Of a DNA stretch of 64,000 bases, positions 33,123 through 43,129 are shown piece after piece (within the stretch, counting starts at the first letter, position 1; every line of letters starts with the position of its first letter). Location: positions 53,483,493 to 53,547,492 of the forward strand of contig OX419759.1 in the NCBI GenBank assembly GCA_948567375.1, read 5' to 3'. Source of the stretch: Lunularia cruciata (Eukaryota > Streptophyta > Marchantiopsida > Lunulariales > Lunulariaceae). The position numbers were made by a program, and so were the translations under genes. The notes beneath the pieces are model-generated. The model did not search any database. It had not been told where the DNA came from and saw only the letters and a program-made list of their open reading frames with translations.

Positions 33123-33846
33123 TATAACACCCATTGATGCATGCTTTATAAGGATATTAAGTTTGGTATTGCAAATAGTTGAGAAATATAATCTATATGG
33201 AGTTTAGCTAAGCTTCTAATTAGTCATGATTAGTTAGAATTGATCCAAGCTAAGATAAAGGTGAATCTATTCTAGAGGAAGTGAAAAGAGTGAGCATCAA
33301 TATTTTGTCTTCTAGTTTATTGACTTGGTGTTATTTTTAGTTATTTGGCTTTGAAGAAAGAGCTGAGAACTCTTGGGCCCATAAGGCTTGTTGGTGTTGA
33401 TTTTTCTATAGTCTAAGGATAGCACATGTGATGGAATCCTTAACTTAGTTAGTAGGTGAGGATAAGACCATCTACTCATAGGAATATTCCCATATGCTTG
33501 GATATTCCTTCAAAATTTTGACTTTATTTGACTTTTAGGCTAGTAACTTGAGTTACTCCGGTAATTAATAGTTTTGGTATGTAACTTTTTCATAAGTATA
33601 TAAGCTAGGGGTGAAGAAGTCTAATTGAGTTCTCTAGTGAGCAATAGCTTGAGTCTTAGAGGTGCCTTCAAGTTCTAACCTTGGATTGAGTTCTCTAGTG
33701 AGCAATGGCTTGAGTCTTAGAGGTGCCTTCAAGTTCTAACCTTAGAAGAGTGTGATGGGGCGTTGGTTCTTTGCCTTCTTACTCCATGGTGCACTACCCT
33801 CATAACATCAAAGGTTCATCTTGAGTGAGAGAGAGGCTAGCTCACA
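33123..33846 (+). repeat. C-type LTR, diverged, with 61-base internal duplication
   Basis: It aligns from TATAACACCCATTGATGCATG to GAGGCTAGCTCACA with the C LTR at 50764-51453. It carries a 61-base tandem duplication (33625-33685 and 33686-33746) near its 3' end. No C internal sequence is adjacent, so it is probably a solo or truncated LTR. A target duplication is not clear. Confidence 0.8.
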
Positions 33847-34042
33847 AAACCAACCTTTTTGATTTGGAATGTTTGTCCTTGAATGTGTCAACATCACATT
33901 CAAATTGGTGTACGGTGCTTACCATGTGTTGGGTCTAGTGTAAAAGACCGAAACCGAGGAGAGAAATAGGAGAATGGAAATTCACATTGGGACACTTGAA
34001 TGAGGGAAAACTCCGAATGCCTAGCATGAGCTTCGGCCTTGG

Positions 34043-34050
34043 TATTTATA
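34043..34050 (-). promoter_or_regulatory. TATA box of B LTR
   Basis: TATAAATA on the minus strand, about 110 bases before the LTR end and downstream of the heat-shock-element-like arrays. The equivalent in the other LTR is 39244-39251. Confidence 0.65.
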
Positions 34051-34190
34051 GGTATCATACAAGTCCCTTGAAGCTTCTCAAGAAGCTTCCTTGAGCCGCT
34101 TTCTTGGAGTGCAAGCCAAGTTAACTAGGAAACTTCTCAAGAAGCTTCCTTCTAGAAGCCGCCTACTTGGCGTGCAAGCTAAGCTAGTTA

Positions 34191-34208
34191 GAAGCTTCTA
34201 GAAGCTTC
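34191..34208 (-). promoter_or_regulatory. Four-unit heat-shock-element-like array
   Basis: GAAGCTTCTAGAAGCTTC reads GAA-nn-TTC-nn-GAA-nn-TTC, the ideal spacing for a trimeric heat-shock factor. Further units follow with TTCTAGAAG. It is about 140-165 bases upstream of the TATA box on the element strand. The equivalent is 39392-39409. Confidence 0.6.
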
Positions 34209-34278
34209 CTTCTAGAAGCAACCTGCTTAGGGCGCAAGTTAACTAGTTAGGAAGCTTCCTAAGAAGCTTCTTAGATGC

Positions 34279-34291
34279 TTCTAGAATATTC
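34279..34291 (-). promoter_or_regulatory. Three-unit heat-shock-element-like site
   Basis: TTCTAGAATATTC reads TTC-nn-GAA-nn-TTC. The same site is present in B1 (5561-5573) and in the other B2 LTR. Confidence 0.55.
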
Positions 34292-34295
34292 TAGG

Positions 34296-37200
34296 CTATT
34301 TTGTCTTATTCTCTACTTCGTAACTCAACTCCATATTGTTACATATTCCCCCGCCGCTAGTTGGTGACGTCCTCGTCGCCAATGAAGCTTCGAATTCCTT
34401 GATGGCCATCTGTGCATTCTGGAGGTGAGAAAGAGGTTCCCATGTAGCATCATGAAGGGGATACCCTTTCCAAAGGACCTTGTACTCCGTATGTTGGTGA
34501 CGGCCTCGTTGAATATGGCGACGCGCAAGGATACGGTCAACTTCGTACTCCTCATGATCATTGATAGGGACAGGAAGAGGGAGAGGTTGGACTCGAGAGG
34601 AAAAGGAAGAAGGGTTAGGAACAAAGGGTTTCAACTTGGAAATATGAAAGACAGGATGGATACGCATGTGACAAGGTAAGGCAAGACAATAAGCAACAGG
34701 AGAGATAATGTGGGTGATATCAAAAGGTCCTATCCAATTAGGAGCAAGTTTACGAACTTGGGTATCAAGTGGGAGAGGGAGGTTACTAGAGGATAGCATG
34801 ACTTTATCACCCACTTCAAAGGTGAGATCGCGACGATGATGGTCTGCATATTGTTTTTGGCGATTCTGAGCAACAAGGAGGTGAGATTTGGCTTGTTGGA
34901 GAGATTGGGATATAGTGGTCAAGAATGTAGAAGTATGAGGAACCTGAGAGGGAGGGGGAGCAAGAAGAGAATCTGGAACAAGCGGATCTTGGCCAAAATT
35001 GAGAAAGAAGGGAGAAAATCCAGTGCTTGCCTGTTTGGAATTGTTGTAGGCAAATTCTGCAGCTGCAAGACATTCATCCCAGTTGGTATGGTGGACATTG
35101 ACAAAGGCCCGCAACATATCCTCCAATGTTCGATTAGCGCGTTCGGTTTGTCCATCAGTTTGAGGATGATAGGCCGTGGACAAAGCAAGCTTGGTGCCGA
35201 GTATCTGGAAGAGTGCTTGCCAAAACTTCCCGGTAAATCGAGGATCACGGTCGGAGATGAGTACACGTGGCATCCCATGATGCTTGAAGACATTGTCGAA
35301 GTAGATTTGTGCTAAGGTTGGAGCATCCACGGTATCACAGGTTGGTGCCAAGTGGATTTGCTTACTAAGCTTATCCACAAACACCACAATTGCCGTGTGT
35401 CCTTGTTTTGTCTTTGGCAAGGATGTGATGAGATCCAAGCTCACATGCTCCCAACGCGCGGATGGAATGGCGAGTGGTTGAAGGAGTCCACTCGGCTTCT
35501 GGTTGCTGGCCTTGTTCCGTTGGCAACTTTCACATGATCGGACAAAGTCTCGAACATCTCGTGTCATGTTGGGCCACCACCATTGGCGTTGGAGGGTGCC
35601 CAAGGTCTTATCCACTCCCATGTGACCAGCTATTGGTAAATCATGGGCTTCTTGAAGGCGCACAAGTCGAAGATCACCTTTGGTTGGAACATAGATCTGG
35701 TCTGCATGGAATAAAAGGCCTTCCTTGAAGGAGAAGGTGTTGTACTCCTTGTCGCGTGCTGTTAGACGACCGTGTACCATTTGGAAGAAGGGATCTTGTT
35801 GTAGGGCTAACCGAAACTCGTTATGAATCTTGGGATCAATTGACACCGTTGTAATTGCTGCCGTGATGAGAGGAAGAGACTTCAAATCAGGTCGTCGTGA
35901 TAGAGCATCAGGGATGACATGGAACCGACCTGGTTTGTACTCAAGTTTGATGTCGAACAATTGGAGTTGCTCTTCCCATCGATGATGTCGACTCTTCATG
36001 TGCTCTAGGTGTAAGGTCTGCAACAATGGCTTGTGATCAGTTCGCATGATCACTTGTTTCCCCAAGAGATAATGCCTCCATACCTTGGTGGCATATACCA
36101 TTGCAAGTTGTTCCCGATCCCGAGCAGAGTAATTTCTTTCCGCTGTATTTAGTCGGCGAGACACAAAGGCAATTGGATGTAGTCCATCTGGAAATTCTTG
36201 TTGCAACACAGCTCCAATTGCAAAGTTAGAAGCATCAAAATCAACCACACAAGGTAGTTGAGGATCATATGGTTGAAGAATAGGTCTTGAAGATACCATA
36301 TGCTTTAACTTCTGGAATGCTTCTTCATGCTTGGTGGTCCACTGGAAGCTCGAGTTCTTTCCCAAGAGGTCAGTCAATGGTGCAGCCACGTGAGCATAAT
36401 AGTGGATGAACCGTTGATAAAAACTGGCCAGTCCATTGAATGCTCGTACTTCTGTAGCATCCTTCGGGGTAGGCCAATCAGTAATGGCCTTGATCTTCTC
36501 TTCTTCCAGCTTGATCCCCTCTGATGAGATCTTATGACCCAAGAAGGTAACCTCCTTCTGCCAAAAAGCACACTTTGACTTCTTGCAGTAAAATTTCCAC
36601 TGTCGTAGTCGTCTTAGGACTTCTCGCACATGATTCACATGTTCTGCCTCTGTCCTGCTATAGATTAAGATATCATCTAAGAACACCACCACGGACCGAT
36701 CTAATAGTCCCTCCAACACTCGATGCATCTGATCCATGAAGACTGCTGGAGCATTAGTGAGTCCAAAAGGTAGAACTCTCCACTCAAAATGTCCATACCT
36801 TGTGTGAAAAGCAGTCTTTTGCACGTCCTCTCCTTCAATAGGAATTTGCCAATAGCCGCTACGAAGATCCAGCTTGGAAAAGTAGCGTGCTCCACTTAGT
36901 TGATCAAGCAGGTCATTGATCCGAGGCAAGGGATATGCATTCTTCACGGTTTGCTTATTGAGCCCACGGTAATCAATACAGAAACGAAGTCCTCCATCCT
37001 TCTTTGGAACAAATAGTACCGGTGCTCCCCACGGAGAGGTACTATGTCGTATGAAATCCTTCTCCAACAACTCTGTAAGTGTTGTTCGCAACTCCTCCAA
37101 CTCCTTTGGTGAGAGCCGATAGATTGGTCTACTCACTGGAGTACTCCCTGGCAATAACTCGATCTTGAAGGGCATACCTCGATCGGAGGGTAATCCCTTT

Positions 37201-37829
37201 GGCAGATCATCCGGAAACACATCTGCAAACTCCTGAACTATCCGATCAACCATTGCTTGATGCGGCACTTGGCCCTCCTCAGATTGTTCTTGTGCAATCG
37301 GCTTGATCCACACCGCGAATATAGACTTATTGTCCTCCAAAGCTTGCTCTATGGCTGCTTCATTCACAAACTTCCCTTCTAGGGACTCATCTCTCTTCCA
37401 AGCTTGCTCCATGGTTGCCTTCCTGGCAAACTTCCCATCTTGGGACTCATCTCCCTTCCAGATTTGCTCTATGGCTACCTTCTCGACAAACTTCCCATCT
37501 TGGGACTGACTATTCTTAGGTGTCTTACTCAGAGGTGCCAGACAACCTAATCGGAAATTCCTACCTTGGTGTTGTACTTGAATTTGGTGTCGGGTCCAAT
37601 CAATTTGAACCTTATGACATTCAAGCCAAGGTAGACCTAGAATGATATCATAATGTAGAGGTGCCACTACGAACCTCATACACTCCAAATACTCCTTCCC
37701 AATCTTGAAGGTAACAGGATGCAAGGTGCGGAATGCAGAACCCTTTCTACCATCCGCCATCATCAAACTACTTCCAATCACTGGCCTGATAGGAATACCC
37801 AATTCCTTGCCACTTGCATAGACATGCAA
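34296..37829 (-). CDS. pol: B2 pol polyprotein: protease C-part, RT, RNase H, integrase, chromodomain
   Basis: An open frame of 1177 codons. The apparent first codon is a TTG that simply follows a frame change, so this is not a natural start. It holds the protease C-terminal half ([11 protein letters not shown], to about residue 70), a linker with three 20-residue repeats (109-168), RT from about 200 (FLDDILIYS, Asp385-Asp386), RNase H (Asp532, TDHK at about 597, DALSR at 641), integrase HHCC zinc domain (His729, His736, Cys766, Cys769), and DDE core (Asp799, Asp860, Glu896, spacing D-35-E). A chromodomain lies at about 1093-1140 ([12 protein letters not shown], then [13 protein letters not shown]). 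All catalytic residues are present. The stop lies 48 bases inside the 3' LTR. Confidence 0.95.
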   Translation of the reverse strand: MHVYASGKELGIPIRPVIGSSLMMADGRKGSAFRTLHPVTFKIGKEYLECMRFVVAPLHYDIILGLPWLECHKVQIDWTRHQIQVQHQGRNFRLGCLAPLSKTPKNSQSQDGKFVEKVAIEQIWKGDESQDGKFARKATMEQAWKRDESLEGKFVNEAAIEQALEDNKSIFAVWIKPIAQEQSEEGQVPHQAMVDRIVQEFADVFPDDLPKGLPSDRGMPFKIELLPGSTPVSRPIYRLSPKELEELRTTLTELLEKDFIRHSTSPWGAPVLFVPKKDGGLRFCIDYRGLNKQTVKNAYPLPRINDLLDQLSGARYFSKLDLRSGYWQIPIEGEDVQKTAFHTRYGHFEWRVLPFGLTNAPAVFMDQMHRVLEGLLDRSVVVFLDDILIYSRTEAEHVNHVREVLRRLRQWKFYCKKSKCAFWQKEVTFLGHKISSEGIKLEEEKIKAITDWPTPKDATEVRAFNGLASFYQRFIHYYAHVAAPLTDLLGKNSSFQWTTKHEEAFQKLKHMVSSRPILQPYDPQLPCVVDFDASNFAIGAVLQQEFPDGLHPIAFVSRRLNTAERNYSARDREQLAMVYATKVWRHYLLGKQVIMRTDHKPLLQTLHLEHMKSRHHRWEEQLQLFDIKLEYKPGRFHVIPDALSRRPDLKSLPLITAAITTVSIDPKIHNEFRLALQQDPFFQMVHGRLTARDKEYNTFSFKEGLLFHADQIYVPTKGDLRLVRLQEAHDLPIAGHMGVDKTLGTLQRQWWWPNMTRDVRDFVRSCESCQRNKASNQKPSGLLQPLAIPSARWEHVSLDLITSLPKTKQGHTAIVVFVDKLSKQIHLAPTCDTVDAPTLAQIYFDNVFKHHGMPRVLISDRDPRFTGKFWQALFQILGTKLALSTAYHPQTDGQTERANRTLEDMLRAFVNVHHTNWDECLAAAEFAYNNSKQASTGFSPFFLNFGQDPLVPDSLLAPPPSQVPHTSTFLTTISQSLQQAKSHLLVAQNRQKQYADHHRRDLTFEVGDKVMLSSSNLPLPLDTQVRKLAPNWIGPFDITHIISPVAYCLALPCHMRIHPVFHISKLKPFVPNPSSFSSRVQPLPLPVPINDHEEYEVDRILARRHIQRGRHQHTEYKVLWKGYPLHDATWEPLSHLQNAQMAIKEFEASLATRTSPTSGGGICNNMELSYEVENKTK
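34344..34356 (-). other. B2 polypurine tract
   Basis: On the minus strand GGCGGGGGAATA directly precedes the 3' LTR. The B1 counterpart is TGGGGGAATA. Confidence 0.75.
37326..37505 (-). repeat. 60-base coding tandem repeat, three units
   Basis: It encodes three 20-residue units of the form S-Q-D-G-K-F-x5-A/T-x-E-Q-x-W-K-x-D-E between protease and RT. The frame is kept. It is not seen in A1 at the corresponding place. Confidence 0.9.
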
Positions 37830-37968
37830 TTCTCTGAACTTCCAGAATCAACCAAAATTCTACAACCCCGATTAGATATCATACCTTGCAAGTGAAGCAA
37901 ACTTGCATAGGTCGAGCCTTCAATCCCATTGGAACTAATCAAGCTCCCAGTAGGCGGCTCAAAATCTC
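37816..37968 (-). pseudogene. B2 protease N-terminal part in a different frame
   Basis: Between the gag stop and the pol frame, a second minus-strand frame reads [14 protein letters not shown], with the intact aspartic-protease DSG active site, then runs out of frame just before the pol frame picks up with [11 protein letters not shown] one-base shift at about 37810-37816 explains this. Relative to gag this segment lies in the -1 frame. The shift may be a mutation in this copy. Confidence 0.8.
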
Positions 37969-38868
37969 CTACTGGGATTCCTCGTTTCCCAGATCATTCC
38001 GCTCCACAACCTCCACTTGGGCAACTTGTCGAGGTTGTCCATTCTTGAGTGGACATTCAGCAATGCGATGCCCCAACTGGCGACAATAAAAGCAACCTCC
38101 ATTTTGTCGTAATCTTTCTCTATCTGCTGTGCCAAGTGGTCTTCGCTGGATAGCATCAATCTCCATTGGTACCGGTTCTTCCACTCGTGGTACAGGTAGG
38201 TTTTGTGTAGGTCGAGGTCGAGACCAAGTTGTTGCAACTAAGGAATCAAAACGCTCAGCCAATTGCATGGCTTCTTCTACGTTCTGTGGCTCTCGCATGG
38301 TCACCTCCAATCTGGTTCGTGACTTCAATCCTCGCACAAATCGATCCAGAACTTCACCTTCTTGGATATCTGGAATTTGCATGATGATATTTTGAAATTG
38401 TGTGATGTAGCTTCTCACCGAACCAATCTGCCTCAACTCTGCCAATTTATCTCGTGCAGCTCGGGTGGCATTTATAGTCTGAAATCGACCAAGTATTGCA
38501 TCCTTGAATTCTGCCCATGTCAAAATTGGTGTAACAATTTGTCGTTCAGCTCTTTCTACTCGGAATCGCCACCAAAGTTTTGCCACACCATCCAACTGGC
38601 TAGAAGCCAAGAGAATTTGTTTCCGCTCGTCTTGAAGATTGGTGGCTTCAAAGTAACATTCACAGTCAAACACAAAATTGTCCACTGTGCCTGGAACATT
38701 CTTGCCTTCAAACACCTTGGGTTTCGGAAATCGAATGCGATCTTCTCCATCTCGAATTGGCGCTCTGTCTATCTGTTCTCGTCGTTGCTGGTCTCGTTCA
38801 TCCAACAATCGAGTAAGATGCTTGATTTGTTGTTGCATTGCAAGGATAACATCCGGTATTGCGGCCAT
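37969..38868 (-). CDS. gag: B2 Gag
   Basis: 299 codons from the ATG at 38868. An N-terminal heptad-like segment (ILAMQQQIKHLTRLLDERDQ) is followed by a retrotransposon gag domain with WWRFRVERAE and FQTINATRAARDKLAELRQ, then an intact CCHC zinc knuckle near residue 260 (CFYCRQLGHRIAEC). Gag forms the cytoplasmic virus-like particle and packages element RNA. The TAG stop separates it from the protease, which lies in another frame, whereas many plant chromoviruses have a single gag-pol frame. Confidence 0.93.
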   Translation of the reverse strand: MAAIPDVILAMQQQIKHLTRLLDERDQQRREQIDRAPIRDGEDRIRFPKPKVFEGKNVPGTVDNFVFDCECYFEATNLQDERKQILLASSQLDGVAKLWWRFRVERAERQIVTPILTWAEFKDAILGRFQTINATRAARDKLAELRQIGSVRSYITQFQNIIMQIPDIQEGEVLDRFVRGLKSRTRLEVTMREPQNVEEAMQLAERFDSLVATTWSRPRPTQNLPVPRVEEPVPMEIDAIQRRPLGTADRERLRQNGGCFYCRQLGHRIAECPLKNGQPRQVAQVEVVERNDLGNEESQ

Positions 38869-39126
38869 TGCTACTACCCTAATCCACTACCCTCAATTTA
38901 TCTAGTTGATTAACACATAGATACAACACGTCCACCGTTCTCCATAAGTCACAACTGGAAGTATCAAGGGTTCCTCTGACACGATGATCATATGTAGAAA
39001 ATCTTGCCCAAAGCGTGAGGTGATGAACTGTGTGAAACGATGCTTTGGTAATATCTGGACATGAAAGTCCCAATGGTTTGGCGAAAGTGGATTTGGTGGT
39101 CCATAAATTCCATCCATCCCATTCCT

Positions 39127-39138
39127 GCTCTGATACCA
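39127..39138 (-). other. B2 primer-binding site, tRNA-iMet
   Basis: On the minus strand TGGTATCAGAGC starts one base after the LTR end. It is complementary to the 3' end of plant initiator tRNA-Met. Confidence 0.93.
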
Positions 39139-39139
39139 A

Positions 39140-39562
39140 TGTAAAAGACCGAAACCGAGGAGAGAAATAGGAGAATGGAAATTCACATTGGGACACTTGA
39201 ATGAGGGAAAACTCCGAATGCCTAGCATGAGCTTCGGCCTTGGTATTTATAGGTATCATACAAGTCCCTTGAAGCTTCTCAAGAAGCTTCCTTGAGCCGC
39301 TTTCTTGGAGTGCAAGCCAAGTTAACTAGGAAGCTTCTCAAGAAGCTTCCTTCTAGAAGCCGCCTACTTGGCGTGCAAGCTAAGCTAGTTAGAAGCTTCT
39401 AGAAGCTTCCTTCTAGAAGCTACCTGCTTAGGGCGCAAGTTAACTAGTTAGGAAGCTTCCTAAGAAGCTTCTTAGATGCTTCTAGAATATTCTAGGCTAT
39501 TTTGTCTTATTCTCTACTTCGTAAGCTCAACTAACTTCGTCACTAAACTCCATATTGTTACA
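39140..39562 (-). repeat. B2 5' LTR (423 bases)
   Basis: It matches the 3' LTR at 33939-34343 except for about two substitutions and an 18-base indel near 39522-39545 (TAACTTCGTCACTAAACTCC region). It carries the same GAA/TTC arrays and a TATA box at 39244-39251, and is followed by TSD TCTAG. Confidence 0.97.
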
Positions 39563-39567
39563 TCTAG

Positions 39568-41479
39568 AAAGAGATGCATCAAGACAAACTCATTTGGCTA
39601 AGTTTCAATAGTTTGGCAAGTGCTACTAGACCAAATGACATTCTATATGAATACCTTTAGGCCAAAGTTCTTGCTACTAAACCCCCCTCCCCCCCCCCCC
39701 TCTAACCATTTGCCTTCAAGCACCCTTTGATCTTAAATTGGTTGCCTGCATTCTTCCTCTAAGCATTTCTCCATCCTAGACTCTAATATTTGTGTTATTG
39801 GCTTTAGAGTCCTAACTCAAAGCATGCATTTATCTATAGGTTTTTGTATCTAATTTGTAGCATAGACTATCACTTGACTAAAAAAGTTGAAATTAATAAA
39901 AAATAGATTTAAAAAAAAAGTGGGCACCACAAGTGCCCTCAAAATTGTATAGGCACTCTAAGTTGTATACTAAAGTAACATTAGGTGTGGAACTCTAACA
40001 TCTCCACTTACGTGCATTAGGCACCTAATCATTCTACATGTGATTAGGATAAGATAGGATTCATAATTTACTTGAGTGACATACAATATAGATTAGGATT
40101 TTTAAGGATTCACTTGGGATCCTTATCCCTTTAGCTTGCAATCAGATTTGTATTTAAGGGTAAGTGCCATGACACTTATTTTTTTTGTTCATGATTTTTC
40201 ATACTCTGGTTACAAGTGTGACAATCCAATGTTGATGTACTAATAGTATAATTGGTAAGATAAGTTGTTTCCTTGCGGATATGGTTTGGAAATGGCTAGG
40301 ATGAATGAAAAGTGTCACTTTGTAACAAGCCATCTGTCGTTACATATTTATCCTCTTGGGCAAGACAATTCCCAAAAGAGGGTAATGCACCCCATAGTGG
40401 AATAATACAAAAAGATTCAAACACTCAAATCACATTCATAAATATTTTATATAAATATGGCTCTTGAAGGTGATGGTCTAGTATATCTTGAAGGTCATTG
40501 GACCCAAAGGTCTCTTCCCTTGCAATTACCTATATTGTATATACCACACTAAAAATGAGGACATTCAACCTATCTCAAAAGGGACTCCTTACCAATGTAC
40601 TATAGTTTTGTGAAAGGTTGGGTTTACCATTACTCATGTACTTCACAAAGCTCACAACCCTTGTGGCCAATTGATGTATCACCTTGATCCTTTAGTACAC
40701 TAAAAGATCCAACATCCTACTTAAGCTTGAGTGCAATCTTACACCTCAACACTTGCACTCCTACTTTGAGTTCCTCACTACTATTCCATCCCATGATCAT
40801 GAAAGATATACAATATTGACATCGATGCCTTAAGGTTCATGAGTGTCTTCCTTGAATCTTCCCCAATATTGAATCTTTTGCATGCACACAAAGGCAATTG
40901 TAGATTGAGCATACAAAAATATGGACAACAAAATGATGAAGCTAGAATTTGCACAAGCCTTAATTAATATTATGTTGGGATGATTCTCCTTATACTCTCT
41001 ACAAAAAGATGTGTGTACTACTACAACCACAATTGTCTGATGTCACAATCCCCAAGTTAACTCTCATTAAGACTGACCCTAATGTACCCACTCTATCATA
41101 CTAAATTAATGTCATGGCGGTGTTACCTATAAAAGGTGCATGATGTATACTCTATTAGTCATAAGATCCAAGCTAAACATCAAGAGAATGGTCTTGAAGA
41201 TATTGCACTAGACAAATTGTCCTACTACACATGACTATTGTCATCTCTTAGATTATACACATGTCATTGCACCAAAGTTGTGCCAACCCAGCCAACATAC
41301 TATTCCTAATGACAAGCCATCATGGTGATGCTTGAATCCAATGATCTCCTACCATGATGACGTCTAACTCCAATGACATGATAATTCCTATGAGCAAAAA
41401 ACTCCAATGGTTGTGATATGATGATTGCATCCCAAGAGTATGAGTTACTATACATTTATACATCTAATAACATGGCCAG
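39568..41479 (+). other. Unassigned repeat-like sequence with a poly-C run
   Basis: No domain is recognised. A run of Cs with one T lies at 39682-39700. Short A/T-rich frames only. It flanks B2 and is the continuation of the sequence B2 entered. Confidence 0.3.
39682..39700. repeat. Poly-C microsatellite
   Basis: CCCCCCTCCCCCCCCCCCC, a homopolymer run prone to length variation. Confidence 0.9.
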
Positions 41480-42127
41480 AAGTACTTCCCTAACCCACTT
41501 TGTCTCCTTGATTCCTCTTCTCCCTTGGACCTTTGGATCAATTCATCAACATTTTTGTTGTACTTTTCAAGATCTTGGCTGATCTTAGTACATATGCTCT
41601 CAAATATGTGATCAATATGCTTCTGTAGCCTCCCATCCTATTTAACCCAATTACTTGGTTGAAATACTTCTTTTCCTCCAATGCACATTTTTCTAACTTC
41701 AACTCCCATAATTTAGCATGATGAGCTTGAGTCAAAGCTTCCATTTCTACTTGAGTTTTCAAGCAATTCATGGTATCTTCTACTACTATGATGACTTTCA
41801 TTTGCTCTAGATCTAATGCATCTTGGATGGATTGCAACTCCATATCCACTTCTTGCTTGACCTACACATGGAGGATCTACTCACATTTCTTATGGTTATT
41901 AATGATTGTGGCCAGCTCTTCAACACACATTTGGGTCTTTTCAACATATATGTTGAGGGTGTGATTTTCCTTGATGCTCTAGTGATGGTGGACCTTTAGT
42001 TTTCTCTTGAGAGATGCTACCTCCTCATCCCTAACATTCAATTCTCCTTGTGCTTCTTCTTCATCTTCTCCGTACAACACTTAGACCTCTCCTTATTGGT
42101 TAGTAATTTGGAGTCCAATTAAGAGAT
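41480..42127 (-). pseudogene. Family E coiled-coil ORF, second copy
   Basis: The minus-strand reading holds VRDEEVASLKRKLKV, then VDMELQSIQDALDLEQMKVI, then AHHAKLWELKLEKCALEEKK. It aligns with the plus-strand copy at 54454-55420 (QDEDVASIQRRLD; MVEVQAIHTKLEEEKMKIL; KLHQTKLHKLKFHIKTLQ). The heptad-like pattern predicts a coiled coil. It has several stops. Its upstream side abuts repeat D at 42128. Confidence 0.6.
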
Positions 42128-43129
42128 TGTCACACCATTTGTAGTGTCATATCTAGATTGCTTGGACATTGGAGTTCCAATGATAGTAGTTAGAGGCATT
42201 TTGGCAATTACTCATAGACTACTTTTGACGGTCAGATTTTGTGTTTAGGGTAATGACTTCATGGCAAGGCCCACCATCACTTGCACCGTCTACACCAGTA
42301 GGTCAGCGGGACGGTTGGGATGGGACCTAGGTCAAAATCAAGAGTATAACCTGGAAGTGTAGCTCTAGAGAGCTCACTTCTCTGATGTTGAGCCTTTGAG
42401 TTCTTAGCTAGAGTGGACAAAAAGCTGATGAGTGTCACCTGGATTCTCTTAGCTAAAGTAGGTGTGGCTTTACTATAATCAATACCTTGTTGTTGGCAAG
42501 TTGTTGAGGATCAGATCAAGTATTGATATGAGATTAGTTGATTTGAGTTGTAAACAATCTGATTACATCAGAGAAGTGAGTCAAGGGGAAATTGGGTGCA
42601 AGAACTAGAAGTGTTGGTGTTATCTCCAAGCTCAATGGATCCTGGCGTCTTGATCAAGTAGTTCAGATTTCTTAGAGAGAGTGTGTGCAGGAGTGTTGGC
42701 AAAATTTAGAGCCAAGGAGAAGCAATTTCAAGCGGTAGTTGTGATTTTCTGCCCATGACCAATTGTTGTGAGTTGAGCTCAAAAAATGAAATTGAAAGTA
42801 AAGATGGGTGTCTCTCTAGTGAGGTAAGAAGTGATGACTTGTAGACCATGAGAGTGCGTGTTGTGATGGCAAGTTATAGGTTGCATTTTCCCCTAGTGTA
42901 GTTATTTTAGTTAGAGTTACATTAGTAGGTGGTATTCCGTGGGTATTGGCACTTGGTGGTGCCCAATTGGTGTTGGCACTTGGTGGGGTACTTGCGGTTA
43001 CAGTTTTTAGTTCCAATTTGCGGTTACGGTTGCCATTGCGGTTGTAGTTATTTTGTCACAATGGTGTCACGGGGATTGTAAGGTCTTGAGATTGCACCGA
43101 GCACCTCGCTGTATGTGCTTAGGCTGTCT
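42128..43129 (+). repeat. LTR-like repeat D, first copy, cut by element C
   Basis: It begins TGTCACACCATTTGTAGTGTC and aligns with 62454 onward for about 750 bases (GGTCAGATTTTGTGTTTAGG; CTCTAGAGAGCTCACTTCTC; TGATTACATCAGAGAAGTGA). Element C inserted at 43130, and the sequence probably continues at 51454. The TG start and the purine-rich flank of the second copy suggest an LTR, but no internal gene is tied to it with certainty. Confidence 0.6.

Larger units (their letters stand above)
33939..34343 (-). repeat. B2 3' LTR (405 bases)
   Basis: On the minus strand it runs from TGTAACAATATGGAG to GGTCTTTTACA. It contains alternating GAA and TTC arrays (34191-34208 and 34279-34291) and a TATAAATA box at 34043-34050. 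It ends beside the TSD TCTAG. Confidence 0.97.
33939..39562 (-). mobile_element. Full-length young chromovirus B2
   Basis: 5624 bases on the minus strand with two LTRs, a primer-binding site for initiator tRNA-Met, gag, pol with chromodomain, and a polypurine tract. It is flanked by a perfect 5-base duplication TCTAG (33934-33938 and 39563-39567). The LTRs differ by about two substitutions and one 18-base indel, so insertion is recent. The only coding lesion noticed is a one-base shift inside the protease near 37815. Confidence 0.97.
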
